DNA from: Nocardia alni
Lineage (GTDB): Bacteria > Actinomycetota > Actinomycetes > Mycobacteriales > Mycobacteriaceae
Length of the DNA: 54,804 nt
Reading direction: 5' to 3'
Assembly: GCF_019038435.1 (NCBI RefSeq)
Contig: NZ_JAGPOX010000059.1
Span: 1 to 54,804 of the forward strand
The notes under the pieces were generated by a model. It was not told where the DNA came from, did not search any database, and saw nothing but the letters and a program-made list of their open reading frames with translations. Numbering within the stretch: position 1 is the stretch's first letter; every line of letters starts with the position of its first letter. This document shows positions 8,608-17,727 of the stretch, one piece after another. A program made the translations under genes and the position numbers.

Positions 8608-9187
8608 GAAATCTCCTCGGACCCCCGGGCGCGTCCCACTCGCATGCGAGAGTGACGCGGCCGACGCGGGGGCACTGTCCGTTCGCCTCACGCCCCGTGG
8701 GCGCGAAGTCTGATGGTCTCGCCCCGCGTGACCCGCTATCACGGTGTCGGTCGTCGTTCTCGGGTAACCGGTCACGCGGCGCCTGGCTGTTGGCTCCAAC
8801 ACCAGGGCCCGAGCGCTCATCCAGCGTGCGGCCGGACAGCCGAGTCTTGGAACCGTCCGGGGCAGCGATGATCGGCGTCGAGCCGCAGTGCCATGTGGTC
8901 GCACTCGTCACCAGCACAAATGGCCGATATCGAAGTACTTCCACTGCCAGTATCCCACACCCTTCGTCGTTGCTTTGCCTGCGATAGGTCCATTCGCCTC
9001 GGTCCGGCGTGTTCACCGGCCCCCGCAATGGGGTCGCCGGACCGGGTGACGAGGGTTCGATCTTTACGGCCAGCCGGTCTCACAGACCGCGTCGAGGGAT
9101 GTTTGCCCCAGTATCGCTGGCGGATGGTTGTCGTGGCTCGGCACGCCGCGGTATCCGGCGCGCCCTGTCCGATGTGGGCCCAGCGAT
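8608..9187. other. rne leader and ndk-rne intergenic region
   Basis: About 580 nt with no convincing gene. On the minus strand it holds the 3' end of the ndk transcript and the rne promoter and 5' leader. Two hairpins are visible: 9140-9164 (listed) and a short perfect one at 9075-9089 (CGGTCT...AGACCG). A long rne leader agrees with the autoregulated rne leaders known in other bacteria, but I see no specific element. Confidence 0.5.
9140..9164 (-). terminator. Possible terminator hairpin downstream of ndk
   Basis: Arms of 9 nt, GGCACGCCG (9140-9148) and CGGCGCGCC (9156-9164), with one mismatch or wobble, 24 nt past the ndk stop. There is no T-run. Confidence 0.45.
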
Positions 9188-9604
9188 CTACTGGGCGAAG
9201 TCCGGGAACCAGAGGGCGATCTCGCGCTTGGCCGATTCCGGCGCGTCCGATCCGTGGACGAGGTTGTACTGGGTCTCGAGGGCGTAGTCGCCACGAATGC
9301 TGCCGGGTACGGCCTTCTCGACCGGGTCGGTGCCGCCGGCGATCTGCCGGAACGCGGTGATGGCGCGGGGGCCCTCGAGGATGGCCGCGACGACCTGTCC
9401 CGACGTGATGAATTCTATGAGCGAACCGTAGAACGGCCGCTCGGCGTGCTCGGCGTAGTGGGCGGCGGCCAGTTCCTGGGACACCTGCTCGAGCTTCAGC
9501 GCCGCGATCTTCAGACCCTTGCGCTCGATACGGGTGATGATCTCACCGACCAGGCCCCGGGCGACCCCGTCCGGTTTGATGAGTATCAACGTCTGCTCAG
9601 TCAC
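9188..9604 (-). CDS. ndk: Nucleoside-diphosphate kinase
   Basis: Transfers the gamma-phosphate from ATP to other NDPs through a phospho-histidine. The 138 residues contain TLILIKPDGVARG, RPFYGSLIEFITSG and the active-site region RGDYALETQYNLVHGSDAPE. That region carries the catalytic His in NLVHGSDA; the usual NxxHGSD is kept. It starts at GTG 9604 and lies 47 nt after the DUF4233 gene in the valS-folC-DUF4233-ndk run. Confidence 0.97.
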   Translation of the reverse strand: MTEQTLILIKPDGVARGLVGEIITRIERKGLKIAALKLEQVSQELAAAHYAEHAERPFYGSLIEFITSGQVVAAILEGPRAITAFRQIAGGTDPVEKAVPGSIRGDYALETQYNLVHGSDAPESAKREIALWFPDFAQ

Positions 9605-9651
9605 GGCGCAACTCTAACCGGCACACCCGCGGCACTCCGAACCGATGGGCC

Positions 9652-10074
9652 TTATGCGGATCCCTGCACCCGTTGACTGGGCAGCAATCCCTGGTCCATG
9701 CGCTTTTTCACGTCTGCCCGCAGGATCAGGATGAACGCCCACACCGCGAGGAACACGATGCCGATGATCAGTATCGACAGGTGGATGAACGCGCCGAGCA
9801 ACACGAGCACCTGCAAACCCAGGTTGAAGCTCAACGCCCAGGAACGACCTTGCAGCCCGGCGCCCAGGAACATCAGCACCCCCAGGCCCACCAGATAGGT
9901 GACCGACCACCACTTCAGCCCACCGCCGACCGCACCGACCACCGGCAGCGCCAGCAGCACGGTGATGGCCTCGAGGACCAGCGCACCGGCCATCACACCG
10001 CGGAAGCCCTTCCATGGGTCGGTCGCCGGCGGCGGCACCGAACTCTCGCCCGACTGGGGCGCCTGCTCACTCAT
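9652..10074 (-). CDS. DUF4233 integral membrane protein
   Basis: A 140-residue membrane protein of unknown function. It has a soluble Pro/Ser-rich N-terminus (about 1-25), about four hydrophobic helices (roughly 27-46, 55-72, 80-98 and 100-118), and a basic tail ADVKKRMDQGLLPSQRV. Its ATG overlaps the folC stop by 4 nt (ATGA), which indicates translational coupling. The folC-DUF4233-ndk order is the typical actinobacterial setting, and I recognise the family mainly from that and the topology. No enzymatic motif is visible. Confidence 0.85.
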   Translation of the reverse strand: MSEQAPQSGESSVPPPATDPWKGFRGVMAGALVLEAITVLLALPVVGAVGGGLKWWSVTYLVGLGVLMFLGAGLQGRSWALSFNLGLQVLVLLGAFIHLSILIIGIVFLAVWAFILILRADVKKRMDQGLLPSQRVQGSA

Positions 10075-11537
10075 GCGGGATCCTTTCCGAACAACGATCG
10101 GGCCGCCCCTGCCGTGACGACCGATCCGGTCACCACGATCCCGGCCCCGGACACCGGCTCCCCCGCGTCGCTCGCATCCTCCGCGATGGCGATCGCCGTC
10201 TCCACGGCGTCGGCGAGGGTGGCCGCGGTGACCACGCGCTCGTCACCGAACCGCTGCACCGCGAGATCGGCCAGCTCGTCCACCGACAGCGCACGTGGTG
10301 ACCCGTTGGTGGTCACCACGATCTCGTCGAAGACCGGCTCCAGCTCGGCGAGAATGCCCTGGGCGTCCTTGTCGCCCAGCACCGCGACGACACCGATCAG
10401 TTTACGGAAGTCGAATTCGCTGGTCAGCGTCGCCGCCAGGGCCTTGGCGCCGTGCGGGTTGTGCGCGGCGTCCAGGAAGATGGTGGGCGCGCTGCGCATC
10501 CGTTCCATCCGCCCCGGGCTGATCGCGGTCGCGAATGCCGCACGAACGGCCTCGATATCGAGCTGCCGCTCGGCTCCCGCGCCGAAGAACGCCTCGACCG
10601 CGGCCAGCGCCAGCGCCGCGTTGTGCGCCTGATGCTCGCCGTGCAGGGGCAGGAAGATCTCGTCGTACACCCCGCCGAGGCCCTGGATCTCCAGTACCTG
10701 CCCGCCGACCGCGACGTGGCGCGAGAGCAACCGGAACTCCGACCCCTCGCGGGCGACCGCCGCGTCGGCCTCGACCGCGCGGCGCAACAGCACGTCCATC
10801 GCCTCGGGTTCCTGCTCGGCGATGACGGCGACGGTGTCGCGCGGGACGAGAGGATCTTCGGGGGCCTTCTTGATGATCCCGGCCTTCTCCCCGGCGATCG
10901 AAGTGAGATCGGGGCCCAGATAGTCCATATGGTCCAGGCCGATCGGGGTGATGACCGCGACCTGGCCGTCCACGACGTTGGTGGCGTCCCAGGTGCCGCC
11001 CATTCCGGTCTCGACCACCGCGACGTCCACGGGCGCCTCGGCGAACGCCGCGTACGACATCGCCACCAGCACCTCGAACTTGCTCACCCGCGGTCCGCCC
11101 GCGGCCTGCGACTGCCGGTCGATCATCTCGATGTAGGGCTGGATCTCGCGGTAGGTCTCGACGTACTTGGCCGGGGTGATGGGCGCGTTGTCGATGGCGA
11201 TCCGCTCGGTGGCCAGCTGCAGATGCGGGCTGGTGATGCGGCCGGTGCGGCGGTGCAGCGCGGTCAGCAGCGAGTCGATCATCCGGGTGGTCGACGTCTT
11301 GCCGTTGGTGCCCGCGATCTGGATCGACGGGTAGCCGCGCTGCGGGGAGCCCAGCAGGTCCAGCAGTGTCACGATGCGGGTCAGCGACGGTTCGAGTTTG
11401 GTCTCGCCCCAGCGCTGGTCGAGTTCGGCCTCGACCAGCGCCATCTCGGCCAAGTCCACCGGGGACGGGCCGGAGTGCAGGCGTTCGGCCGTGCCGTGCT
11501 GGTACTCGGGTTCGTCGTTGATGTCGCCGTGGCTCAT
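10071..11537 (-). CDS. folC: Bifunctional folylpolyglutamate/dihydrofolate synthase
   Basis: Adds glutamate to folates (and, in bifunctional forms, to dihydropteroate). The 488 residues show the Mur-ligase-like ATP-binding loop IAGTNGKTSTTRMI (about residue 81), SPHL, VVETGMGGTWDATN, GLDHMDYLG, and DAAHNPHG in the C-terminal domain. The N-terminal 40 residues (MSHGDINDEPEYQHG...) are a polar extension. Its ATG overlaps the valS stop, and its stop overlaps the DUF4233 start, so the three genes are coupled. Confidence 0.95.
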   Translation of the reverse strand: MSHGDINDEPEYQHGTAERLHSGPSPVDLAEMALVEAELDQRWGETKLEPSLTRIVTLLDLLGSPQRGYPSIQIAGTNGKTSTTRMIDSLLTALHRRTGRITSPHLQLATERIAIDNAPITPAKYVETYREIQPYIEMIDRQSQAAGGPRVSKFEVLVAMSYAAFAEAPVDVAVVETGMGGTWDATNVVDGQVAVITPIGLDHMDYLGPDLTSIAGEKAGIIKKAPEDPLVPRDTVAVIAEQEPEAMDVLLRRAVEADAAVAREGSEFRLLSRHVAVGGQVLEIQGLGGVYDEIFLPLHGEHQAHNAALALAAVEAFFGAGAERQLDIEAVRAAFATAISPGRMERMRSAPTIFLDAAHNPHGAKALAATLTSEFDFRKLIGVVAVLGDKDAQGILAELEPVFDEIVVTTNGSPRALSVDELADLAVQRFGDERVVTAATLADAVETAIAIAEDASDAGEPVSGAGIVVTGSVVTAGAARSLFGKDPA

Positions 11538-14236
11538 TTGCTCGCCGCCAGTCGCCCGATCTCCTCCAGCCGCGCCCCGATCCGGGCAACCTCGGATTCG
11601 GCGACTTCCTTACGGGTTCGGATCTTGGCCACGACATCCTCGGGAGCCTTGGCCAGGAACGCCTCGTTGCCCAGCTTGCCGGTGGTCCCGGCCAGATCCT
11701 TCTGCGCGGTGGCCAGATCCTTCTCCAGGCGGCGACGTTCGGCGTCCAGGTCGACCGTGCCGGAGGTGTCGAGTTCGACGGTGATCGTCGAATCCGACAG
11801 CCGCACCTCCAGCGAGGCGGTGGCGGCGAAGTCGTCCGTGGGCTCGGTGAGCCGGGCCAGGTTGGTGATCTCGGCGCGTTGCGCGGTCAGATCGGCGGCA
11901 TCGAGCCCGATCAGCTTGGCGGCGACCTTCTGCTTATCGGTCAGACCCTGGTCGCTGCGGAACCGGCGGATCTCGGTGATCAGGCGCTGGGTGTCCGCGA
12001 TGCGCTGGGCGGCGACCTCGTCGACCGCCAGACCCGAGGGCCGCGGCCAGGACGCGACGACGATGGACTCGCCTTCCGCACCCTCGGTCAGCGCCTGCCA
12101 CAGCGATTCGGTGACGAACGGGATCGCCGGATGCAGCAGGCGCAGCACCGAATCCAGCACGGTGCCGAGCACGATCCGGGTACTCACCGCGCGCTCGTCG
12201 GACTCGGCGAACTGCACCTTGGCCAATTCCACGTACCAGTCGCACAATTCGTCCCAGGCGAAGTGGTACAGCCCCTCGCACGCCTTGCCGATCTCGTAGC
12301 GGTCGAACGCCGAATCGACCTCGGCGCGCGCGAATTCGAGCCGGTCCAGGATCCACCGGTCGGCATCGGTGAGCGTGCCGCGATCCGGCAGCTCGCCGGG
12401 GGCCGCGCCGTTCATGAGCGCGAACTTGCTGACGTTGAACAGCTTCGTGATGAAGCTGCGTGAGGCGGTGACGTGCGGGGTGCCGATGGACAGGTCGCTG
12501 CCCGGCTGCGCACCGCGGGCCAGGGTGAATCGGGTTGCGTCCGCGCCGTATTCATCGATCCACAGCAGCGGGTCGACGCCGATGCCCTTGGACTTGGAGT
12601 ACTTGCGGCCGAACTCGTCGCGAATCAGGCCGTGCAGGAACACATCCCGGAACGGCACCTGCGCCGCATCCGCCTGCTTGCCGGCAGTGATGGCCGGATC
12701 GTCGGAGACGAACATGCCGAACATCATCATCCGCGCCACCCAGAAGAACAGGATGTCGTAGCCGGTGACCAGAACGCTGGTGGGATAGAACTTCTCCAGC
12801 TCGGGGGTGGCGGCGGGCCAGCCCATCGTGGAGAACGGCCACAGGCCCGAGGAGAACCAGGTGTCCAGGACATCGGGATCCTGCACCCACCCCTCGGGAG
12901 CCTGCTCGTCGGGGCCGACGCACGCGACCTCGCCCTCGGGGCCGTACCAGATCGGAATGCGGTGACCCCACCACAGCTGGCGCGAAATGCACCAGTCGTG
13001 CATGTCGTCGACCCAGTCGAACCAGCGCGGTTCCTGGCTGGCCGGATGAATCACGGTGTCCCCGGCTCGGACCGCGTCACCGGCGGCCTTGGCCAGGGAC
13101 TCCACCTTCACCCACCACTGCATGGACAGGCGCGGCTCGATCGGCTCACCGGAGCGCTCGGAATGCCCGACGCTGTGCACGTAGGGGAACTTCCGGGCGA
13201 CGACGCGGCCCTCCTGCGCCAGGCGCTCGCGGATCTTCAGGCGCGCCTCGAAACGGTCCATGCCGTCGAATTCGGTTCCGGTATCGGCGATCTTGCCGGC
13301 CTTGCTCATGATCGTCGGCATCGGCAGACCGTGACGCAGGCCGAGTTCGAAGTCGTTCGGGTCGTGCGCGGGAGTGATCTTCACCGCGCCGGAACCGAAT
13401 TCGGGGTCGACGTAATCGTCGGCCACGACGGGGATCTGGCGGCCGGTGATCGGGTGGTAGAGCGTGGTGCCGACGAGGGCTTTGTACCGCTCGTCGTCCG
13501 GATGCACCGCCACGGCGGTGTCACCGAGCATGGTCTCCACCCGGGTGGTGGCCACGATCACGTGCGGCTCATCGTCGTCGAGCGAGCCGTAGCGCAGCGA
13601 GACCAGCTCGCCCTCCACGTCCTCGTACACGACCTCGAGGTCGGAGATGCCGGTCTCGAGTATCGGCGACCAGTTCACCAGGCGCTCGGCGCGATAGATC
13701 AGGCCCGCGTCGTACAGCCGCTTGAAGATGGTCTGCACCGCGCGCGACAGGCCCTCGTCCATGGTGAACCTGTCGCGACTCCAGTCGACGCCGTCGCCCA
13801 GGCGGCGCATCTGGCCCTGGATGGCGCCGCCGGATTCGCGCTTCCAGTCCCAGACCTTGTCGATGAACAGCTCGCGACCGAAGTCCTCCTTGGTCTTACC
13901 GTCGACGGCGAGTTGTTTCTCGACGATGGACTGCGTCGCGATACCGGCGTGGTCCATACCGGGCAGCCACAGCACCTCGTAGCCCTGCATACGCTTGCGG
14001 CGGGTGAGCAGGTCCATGATCGTGTGATCGAAGGCGTGACCCATGTGCAGATTGCCGGTGACGTTCGGCGGGGGCAGCACGATCGAGTACGGCGGCTTGC
14101 CGCTGGCCGGATCGGCGGTGAAGTAACCAGCGGCTACCCAGCGCTCGTACAGGTCGACCTCTACCTCACTGGGGTTCCAGGTTTTGGGAAGGGCATCGGC
14201 ACGATTTCGCTGGTTCTCAGGGGCTGTGCTGGTCAC
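11534..14236 (-). CDS. valS: Valine-tRNA ligase
   Basis: Class I aminoacyl-tRNA synthetase charging tRNA-Val, 900 residues. Visible parts: HIGH motif HMGH at residues 64-67 in PPPNVTGNLHMGHAF, the editing (CP1) domain in the middle (TRVETMLGDTAVAVHP), WWGHRIPIWY, and DEFGRKYSKSKG for the KMSKS loop. The C-terminal arm (about 840-900) is a charged coiled coil ending EEIGRLAASK, normal for ValRS. The Met of KMSKS is Tyr here. It is the first gene of the minus-strand run into folC. The 5' region up to the divergent secreted-protein gene contains a strong hairpin at 14321-14361. Confidence 0.97.
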   Translation of the reverse strand: MTSTAPENQRNRADALPKTWNPSEVEVDLYERWVAAGYFTADPASGKPPYSIVLPPPNVTGNLHMGHAFDHTIMDLLTRRKRMQGYEVLWLPGMDHAGIATQSIVEKQLAVDGKTKEDFGRELFIDKVWDWKRESGGAIQGQMRRLGDGVDWSRDRFTMDEGLSRAVQTIFKRLYDAGLIYRAERLVNWSPILETGISDLEVVYEDVEGELVSLRYGSLDDDEPHVIVATTRVETMLGDTAVAVHPDDERYKALVGTTLYHPITGRQIPVVADDYVDPEFGSGAVKITPAHDPNDFELGLRHGLPMPTIMSKAGKIADTGTEFDGMDRFEARLKIRERLAQEGRVVARKFPYVHSVGHSERSGEPIEPRLSMQWWVKVESLAKAAGDAVRAGDTVIHPASQEPRWFDWVDDMHDWCISRQLWWGHRIPIWYGPEGEVACVGPDEQAPEGWVQDPDVLDTWFSSGLWPFSTMGWPAATPELEKFYPTSVLVTGYDILFFWVARMMMFGMFVSDDPAITAGKQADAAQVPFRDVFLHGLIRDEFGRKYSKSKGIGVDPLLWIDEYGADATRFTLARGAQPGSDLSIGTPHVTASRSFITKLFNVSKFALMNGAAPGELPDRGTLTDADRWILDRLEFARAEVDSAFDRYEIGKACEGLYHFAWDELCDWYVELAKVQFAESDERAVSTRIVLGTVLDSVLRLLHPAIPFVTESLWQALTEGAEGESIVVASWPRPSGLAVDEVAAQRIADTQRLITEIRRFRSDQGLTDKQKVAAKLIGLDAADLTAQRAEITNLARLTEPTDDFAATASLEVRLSDSTITVELDTSGTVDLDAERRRLEKDLATAQKDLAGTTGKLGNEAFLAKAPEDVVAKIRTRKEVAESEVARIGARLEEIGRLAASK

Positions 14237-14604
14237 CGTGTGATTCTAAGGAGTTGGTTCCGCGGCGCGAACGGGGGCCTACGGACCGAGTCCGGCATGA
14301 GTGTGGCGGGAAACCCGAAGGGCGGGGTTTTCGGTGGATGAGGGACACCGAAAACCCCGCCACGAGATCCAGATTACCGCCCTTTCGGCGCATAAACCCC
14401 TTCCCACACCTATTCCATACCTAATTCTCAGGTTTCCTCCGAATCCATTGTGTTGGTGCAGCTTTGCTGCTCAGCCCAAGCTCAGGAAGGCCATGCCCTA
14501 CCGGGGGCAACGGGTGGCGAAATGGGCGGGCGTGTGTTGCAGTTACTCCGCAAAGATCTTCCGTGCCTCGTTGCCGCACCGATTACCGACGAAAGAGGAT
14601 TCCT
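14237..14604. other. Divergent intergenic region valS / secreted protein
   Basis: 368 nt between two divergent starts. It contains the perfect hairpin at 14321-14361 and an AT-richer stretch (about 14395-14450) that could hold promoters. I saw no T-box or tRNA-like structure. Confidence 0.5.
14321..14361. terminator. Strong perfect hairpin between divergent genes
   Basis: 16-bp perfect arms GGCGGGGTTTTCGGTG (14321-14336) and CACCGAAAACCCCGCC (14346-14361) with a 9-nt loop. It has the form of an intrinsic terminator stem, but no gene ends here: valS (minus) and the secreted protein (plus) both start away from it. It lies about 85 nt upstream of the valS start. Confidence 0.6.
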
Positions 14605-14967
14605 ATGCGCGCTCGAACCATCGTCATCGCCGCCGCGGCGGCGGCCGTCGCGGGCCTGGCCGGTGCGGGCACGGCGTCGGCCGCCAACCCGGTCACGAAC
14701 CCGAAGACCGGCGGCTTCGGGATCCAGCTGAACGCCGGTGAGACGCAGTCCTTCGCCAACGGCCCGATACCCGCGCTGCTGGACGAGGTGCTGCCGGGCA
14801 GCGCCATGGCCGTGTCGATCCGGCCGGATTCGCAGCTTCGCACCTCCGGCAATCGCGTGTACGCCGATCTGCCCAGCGTCGCCCGCGAGGCGGCGAGTCA
14901 CCCCGGTGGCCGGATCGCCCTGGTGGTGGATCCGGGTCCGCGCCTGGTCATCGCGCAGTCCTGGTAG
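14605..14967 (+). CDS. Small secreted protein of unknown function
   Basis: 120 residues beginning MRARTIVIAAAAAAVAGLAG, a Sec signal peptide with a likely cleavage after TASA (about residue 27). The mature part is about 93 residues, has no cysteine and no recognised domain. I chose the ATG at 14605, which has GAAAGAGGA 5 nt upstream, rather than an in-frame start 47 codons earlier that would place the signal peptide inside the protein. It faces the diacylglycerol-kinase gene convergently. In M. tuberculosis a small secreted protein also flanks the comparable lipid module (recalled, not checked). Confidence 0.75.
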   Translation: MRARTIVIAAAAAAVAGLAGAGTASAANPVTNPKTGGFGIQLNAGETQSFANGPIPALLDEVLPGSAMAVSIRPDSQLRTSGNRVYADLPSVAREAASHPGGRIALVVDPGPRLVIAQSW

Positions 14968-15001
14968 AGGTTCGCCGACGGGACCAGCCGGAGTGGGTGC
15001 G

Positions 15002-16000
15002 CTAGGCGACCAGGACCGTCTGTGCGCCCGCGAGCGCGCGGACGGTCGCGGGCAGCACACCGACCGGCTCGCCGTCTGCGGTCGCCGGAGTTCCGGAGGC
15101 CACCACCCGAACCTGTGCCGCGCGGTACTGACTGATGGCCGGATGATCCACCCTGCGGCCGGACGCGATCACCGGTAGCAGGCGCACCATCTGCACCCTC
15201 GATATCGCGCCGACCACCGAGACGTCGAGCAGTCCGTCGTCGACGAGCGCATCGGGACAGATCAGCATGCCGCCGCCGTAGGTACGGGTGTTGCCGACCG
15301 CCACCATCACCGCGTCGGTCTCCACGAGGGTCGTCGCGGAGTGGCCTGGTACACCCGACAATTCGATGCGGGTGGGCACGGCCAGACCACCGGCCAGTTC
15401 GGCGAGCGCGGCGAGGGGATAGCGCAGCCGGCCCCCGGGGTAACGCATCCGGTTGGCGCGCAACGTCACCCGGGCGTCGAATCCGGTGGCTGCCACGGTA
15501 GCGAACCGCATCGGCTCCGACGCGCCCGACTCCGTGTGCACCTCCCCCAGGTCGATGGTGCGTACCGTCCCGTTCCGGACGATATCTGCCGCCGCGATCG
15601 GATCATCCTGCGGCACACCGAGTTCGCGAGCGAGATCATTGCCGGTGCCGCCGGGCACCAGCCCGAGCGGTACGCCGGACCCGGCCAGCGCCTGCAGGGT
15701 GATGCACACCAGACCGTCGCCACCCGCACACAGCACCGCGTCGGGCACCGCCGCACCGGTCAGCCGATCCCGCACGTGGCGAATCGTTTCCGCCGCCGTC
15801 GCACCGCTAGCCTCGGTGACCTCGATGCCGTGCGCGCGCAGCCGATCCGCCGCCGCAAGGCCCGCGACCTGCCCCCGGCCGCGGCCCGACAACGGATTCG
15901 TCACCAGGAGGACGGATCGGACGTCCACCCGCTCAGGCACGGCGATATCCACCGGTGCATTCGGGTGCGGTCCCGACCGCGTCCGCACGCCGCCCCGCAC
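15002..16000 (-). CDS. Diacylglycerol kinase family lipid kinase
   Basis: Predicted to phosphorylate diacylglycerol or a related lipid. It shows the DAGK catalytic-domain features: LLVTNPLSGRGRG near residue 31, GGDG at 93-96, and the nucleotide loop VPGGTGNDLAREL near 115. A second domain follows with NTRTYGGGMLICPDALVDDGLLDV and ADGEPV at the end. The 332 residues are typical of the YegS/DgkB group. The GTG start at 16000 abuts the TGA of the flavoprotein with no gap, so the two are co-translated. An internal GTG at VPERVDV is an alternative start. The neighbours (flavoprotein, TetR, GlpD) argue for a lipid-phosphate role. Confidence 0.88.
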   Translation of the reverse strand: MRGGVRTRSGPHPNAPVDIAVPERVDVRSVLLVTNPLSGRGRGQVAGLAAADRLRAHGIEVTEASGATAAETIRHVRDRLTGAAVPDAVLCAGGDGLVCITLQALAGSGVPLGLVPGGTGNDLARELGVPQDDPIAAADIVRNGTVRTIDLGEVHTESGASEPMRFATVAATGFDARVTLRANRMRYPGGRLRYPLAALAELAGGLAVPTRIELSGVPGHSATTLVETDAVMVAVGNTRTYGGGMLICPDALVDDGLLDVSVVGAISRVQMVRLLPVIASGRRVDHPAISQYRAAQVRVVASGTPATADGEPVGVLPATVRALAGAQTVLVA

Positions 16001-17644
16001 TCACGGGATCAGCTTTCCGGGATTGAGGATGCCGACCGGATCCACGGCCTGCTTGACCGCGCGCAGCACCCGCACACCGAGCTCGCCGATCTCCTCGGTC
16101 AGCCACGGGCGGTGGTCCCGGCCGACGGCGTGATGGTGGGTGATGGTCGCCCCGGACGCGGCTATGGCATCGCCGACGGCCTGTTTGGCGTTGCGCCACT
16201 GGGTGATCGGGTCGTCGAGCTGCTTGGCGACGATCGTGAAGTAGAGCGAGGCCCCGGTCGGATACGTATGCGAGATGTGGCACATCACCAGCGGCGGGGT
16301 GCCCTGCCCGGACAGCGAATCGGTCAGTGCCGCCGTGACACTCGCCTTCACCTCGATGAGGTGGGCCCAGTTCGTCGCGGTTTCCAGTGTCTCGCAAAGG
16401 ATTCCGACATCCAGTAGCGCATCGCGCAGATACGGCGCGGCGAAGCGGCCGTGCGCCCACTCCCGCGCGGGCTGTTCGCCCAGCGGGTTGCCACCGGCGG
16501 CGGCTAACAGGGCATTGGCCTCCGCGCTGCGCGCGGCGACATGGGCCGCGCTGCCCTCGAACGTGGTGACGGCCAGGCAGCCGGAGACGGACTCACCGCC
16601 GATATCGTCCGCGCGGGCCAGATTCAGGCCGGTCTCGGCCTCGTCGGACAGCCGCATCACCGTGGGCGCGGCCCCGGCCTGCGCCACTGTCCGCAGTGCG
16701 GCCGCGCCCGCGCCGAAGTCCGGGAACGACCAGGCTTGATACACAATGGTTTCCGGAACCGGATGCACACGCAGCGTGACCGCGGTGATCACGCCGAGCG
16801 TGCCCTCCGAGCCCGAGAACAGCTCGCGCAGATCGGGTCCCGCGGCCGAGGCCGGTGCGCGGCCGAGATCCAGTGTGCCGCTGGGGGTGGCCACGCGCAG
16901 CCGCTGAATCATGTCGTCGAAACGGCCGTACCCGGCCGACGCCTGCCCGGACGATCGGGTCGCGGCGAAACCCCCGATGCTGGCGAATTCGAAGCTCTGC
17001 GGAAAATGCCCGAGCGACCACCCGCGCGCGGCGAGCAACTCCTCCGCCTGGGGACCGGTCAGGCCGGCGCCGAGGGTCGCGGCGCCGCTGACCGGGTCGA
17101 GGTCGGTGAGCGCGTCCAAGCGTCGAAGATCCAAGGCGACAACGGCATCGAAACGCCCGCGCGCGGGATCCACGCCGCCGACCACACTTGTTCCACCGCC
17201 GAAGGGCACCACGGCGATACCCTGCTCGGCGCAATAGGCGAGCACCGCGAGTACCTCGTCGTGCCCGGCGGGGTATACCACGGCGTCGGGAGCGTCCTGC
17301 GGGTCGAGATCGCGGCGGCGCAGTAGATCGGGCGTGCTCTTACCACCGGCATGCAGCAGCCGGGCTCGGTGATCCACGCGCACGTGGTCGGGGCCGACCA
17401 AGGCAGACAGTCCCGCCACGTGCGTGGGACCGAGCACCGAGGCGCGCAGCGGCACATTGCCCTCATCGCGACGCGCCACTGCCTCACCGGATACCCCGAA
17501 CACCTGCGCCAACAGGGTCCGGACCTTCTCCGGAAGCGGCGCGTGAGCGGACGGAATGCCCCAGGCGTCCCAAACCATACTCGGGCGGGATGGCGACTCG
17601 CCCGGCATTGCCGAGGATGACGTGTCTTGTCGCATATCGACCAT
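16001..17644 (-). CDS. FAD-binding oxidase, alkyl-DHAP synthase-like
   Basis: Flavoprotein of the VAO/PCMH superfamily, 547 residues. The FAD-binding half shows VVPFGGGTSVVGGVD (about 145), GHFPQSFEFASIGGFAATRSSG in two adjacent motifs, and GSEGTLGVIT. The C-terminal cap has YPTGASLYFT and ITHHHAVGRDHRPW, a His-rich motif like the one in alkyl-dihydroxyacetone-phosphate synthases. The end AVDPVGILNPGKLIP is usual for the family. The substrate cannot be told from sequence; a D-2-hydroxyacid dehydrogenase is the alternative. It is divergent from tetR across a 33-bp palindrome and co-translated with the downstream lipid kinase. GlpD nearby would produce DHAP, a fitting precursor. Confidence 0.85.
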   Translation of the reverse strand: MVDMRQDTSSSAMPGESPSRPSMVWDAWGIPSAHAPLPEKVRTLLAQVFGVSGEAVARRDEGNVPLRASVLGPTHVAGLSALVGPDHVRVDHRARLLHAGGKSTPDLLRRRDLDPQDAPDAVVYPAGHDEVLAVLAYCAEQGIAVVPFGGGTSVVGGVDPARGRFDAVVALDLRRLDALTDLDPVSGAATLGAGLTGPQAEELLAARGWSLGHFPQSFEFASIGGFAATRSSGQASAGYGRFDDMIQRLRVATPSGTLDLGRAPASAAGPDLRELFSGSEGTLGVITAVTLRVHPVPETIVYQAWSFPDFGAGAAALRTVAQAGAAPTVMRLSDEAETGLNLARADDIGGESVSGCLAVTTFEGSAAHVAARSAEANALLAAAGGNPLGEQPAREWAHGRFAAPYLRDALLDVGILCETLETATNWAHLIEVKASVTAALTDSLSGQGTPPLVMCHISHTYPTGASLYFTIVAKQLDDPITQWRNAKQAVGDAIAASGATITHHHAVGRDHRPWLTEEIGELGVRVLRAVKQAVDPVGILNPGKLIP

Positions 17645-17646
17645 GC

Positions 17647-17679
17647 GTTACAGTTTGACATAGAATGTCAAGTAGTAAC
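17647..17679. promoter_or_regulatory. Palindromic operator between flavoprotein and tetR
   Basis: 33-bp dyad centred on 17663: outer GTTAC (17647-17651) with GTAAC (17675-17679), and inner TTGACA (17655-17660) with TGTCAA (17666-17671). Each inner arm is also a consensus -35 hexamer, one for each direction. Binding of the adjacent TetR protein would therefore block both divergent promoters. Binding itself is inference. Confidence 0.75.
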
Positions 17680-17727
17680 GATCGACTCTGCGACCGACGG
17701 CGGTTCGCACGACCCGGCGGTGATCCG

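Noticed and set aside
12473..14341. Plus-strand 622-codon open frame opposite valS
   Set aside because: It lies entirely antisense to a clear ValRS and has no recognisable domain; long antisense frames are expected in GC-rich codon usage.
14237..14604. T-box riboswitch upstream of valS
   Set aside because: I could not find a T-box consensus or specifier-loop structure; the hairpin alone is not enough.
17665..17727. Upstream ATG for tetR inside the palindrome
   Set aside because: It would lie in the -35/-10 region of its own promoter; a start further downstream is needed.
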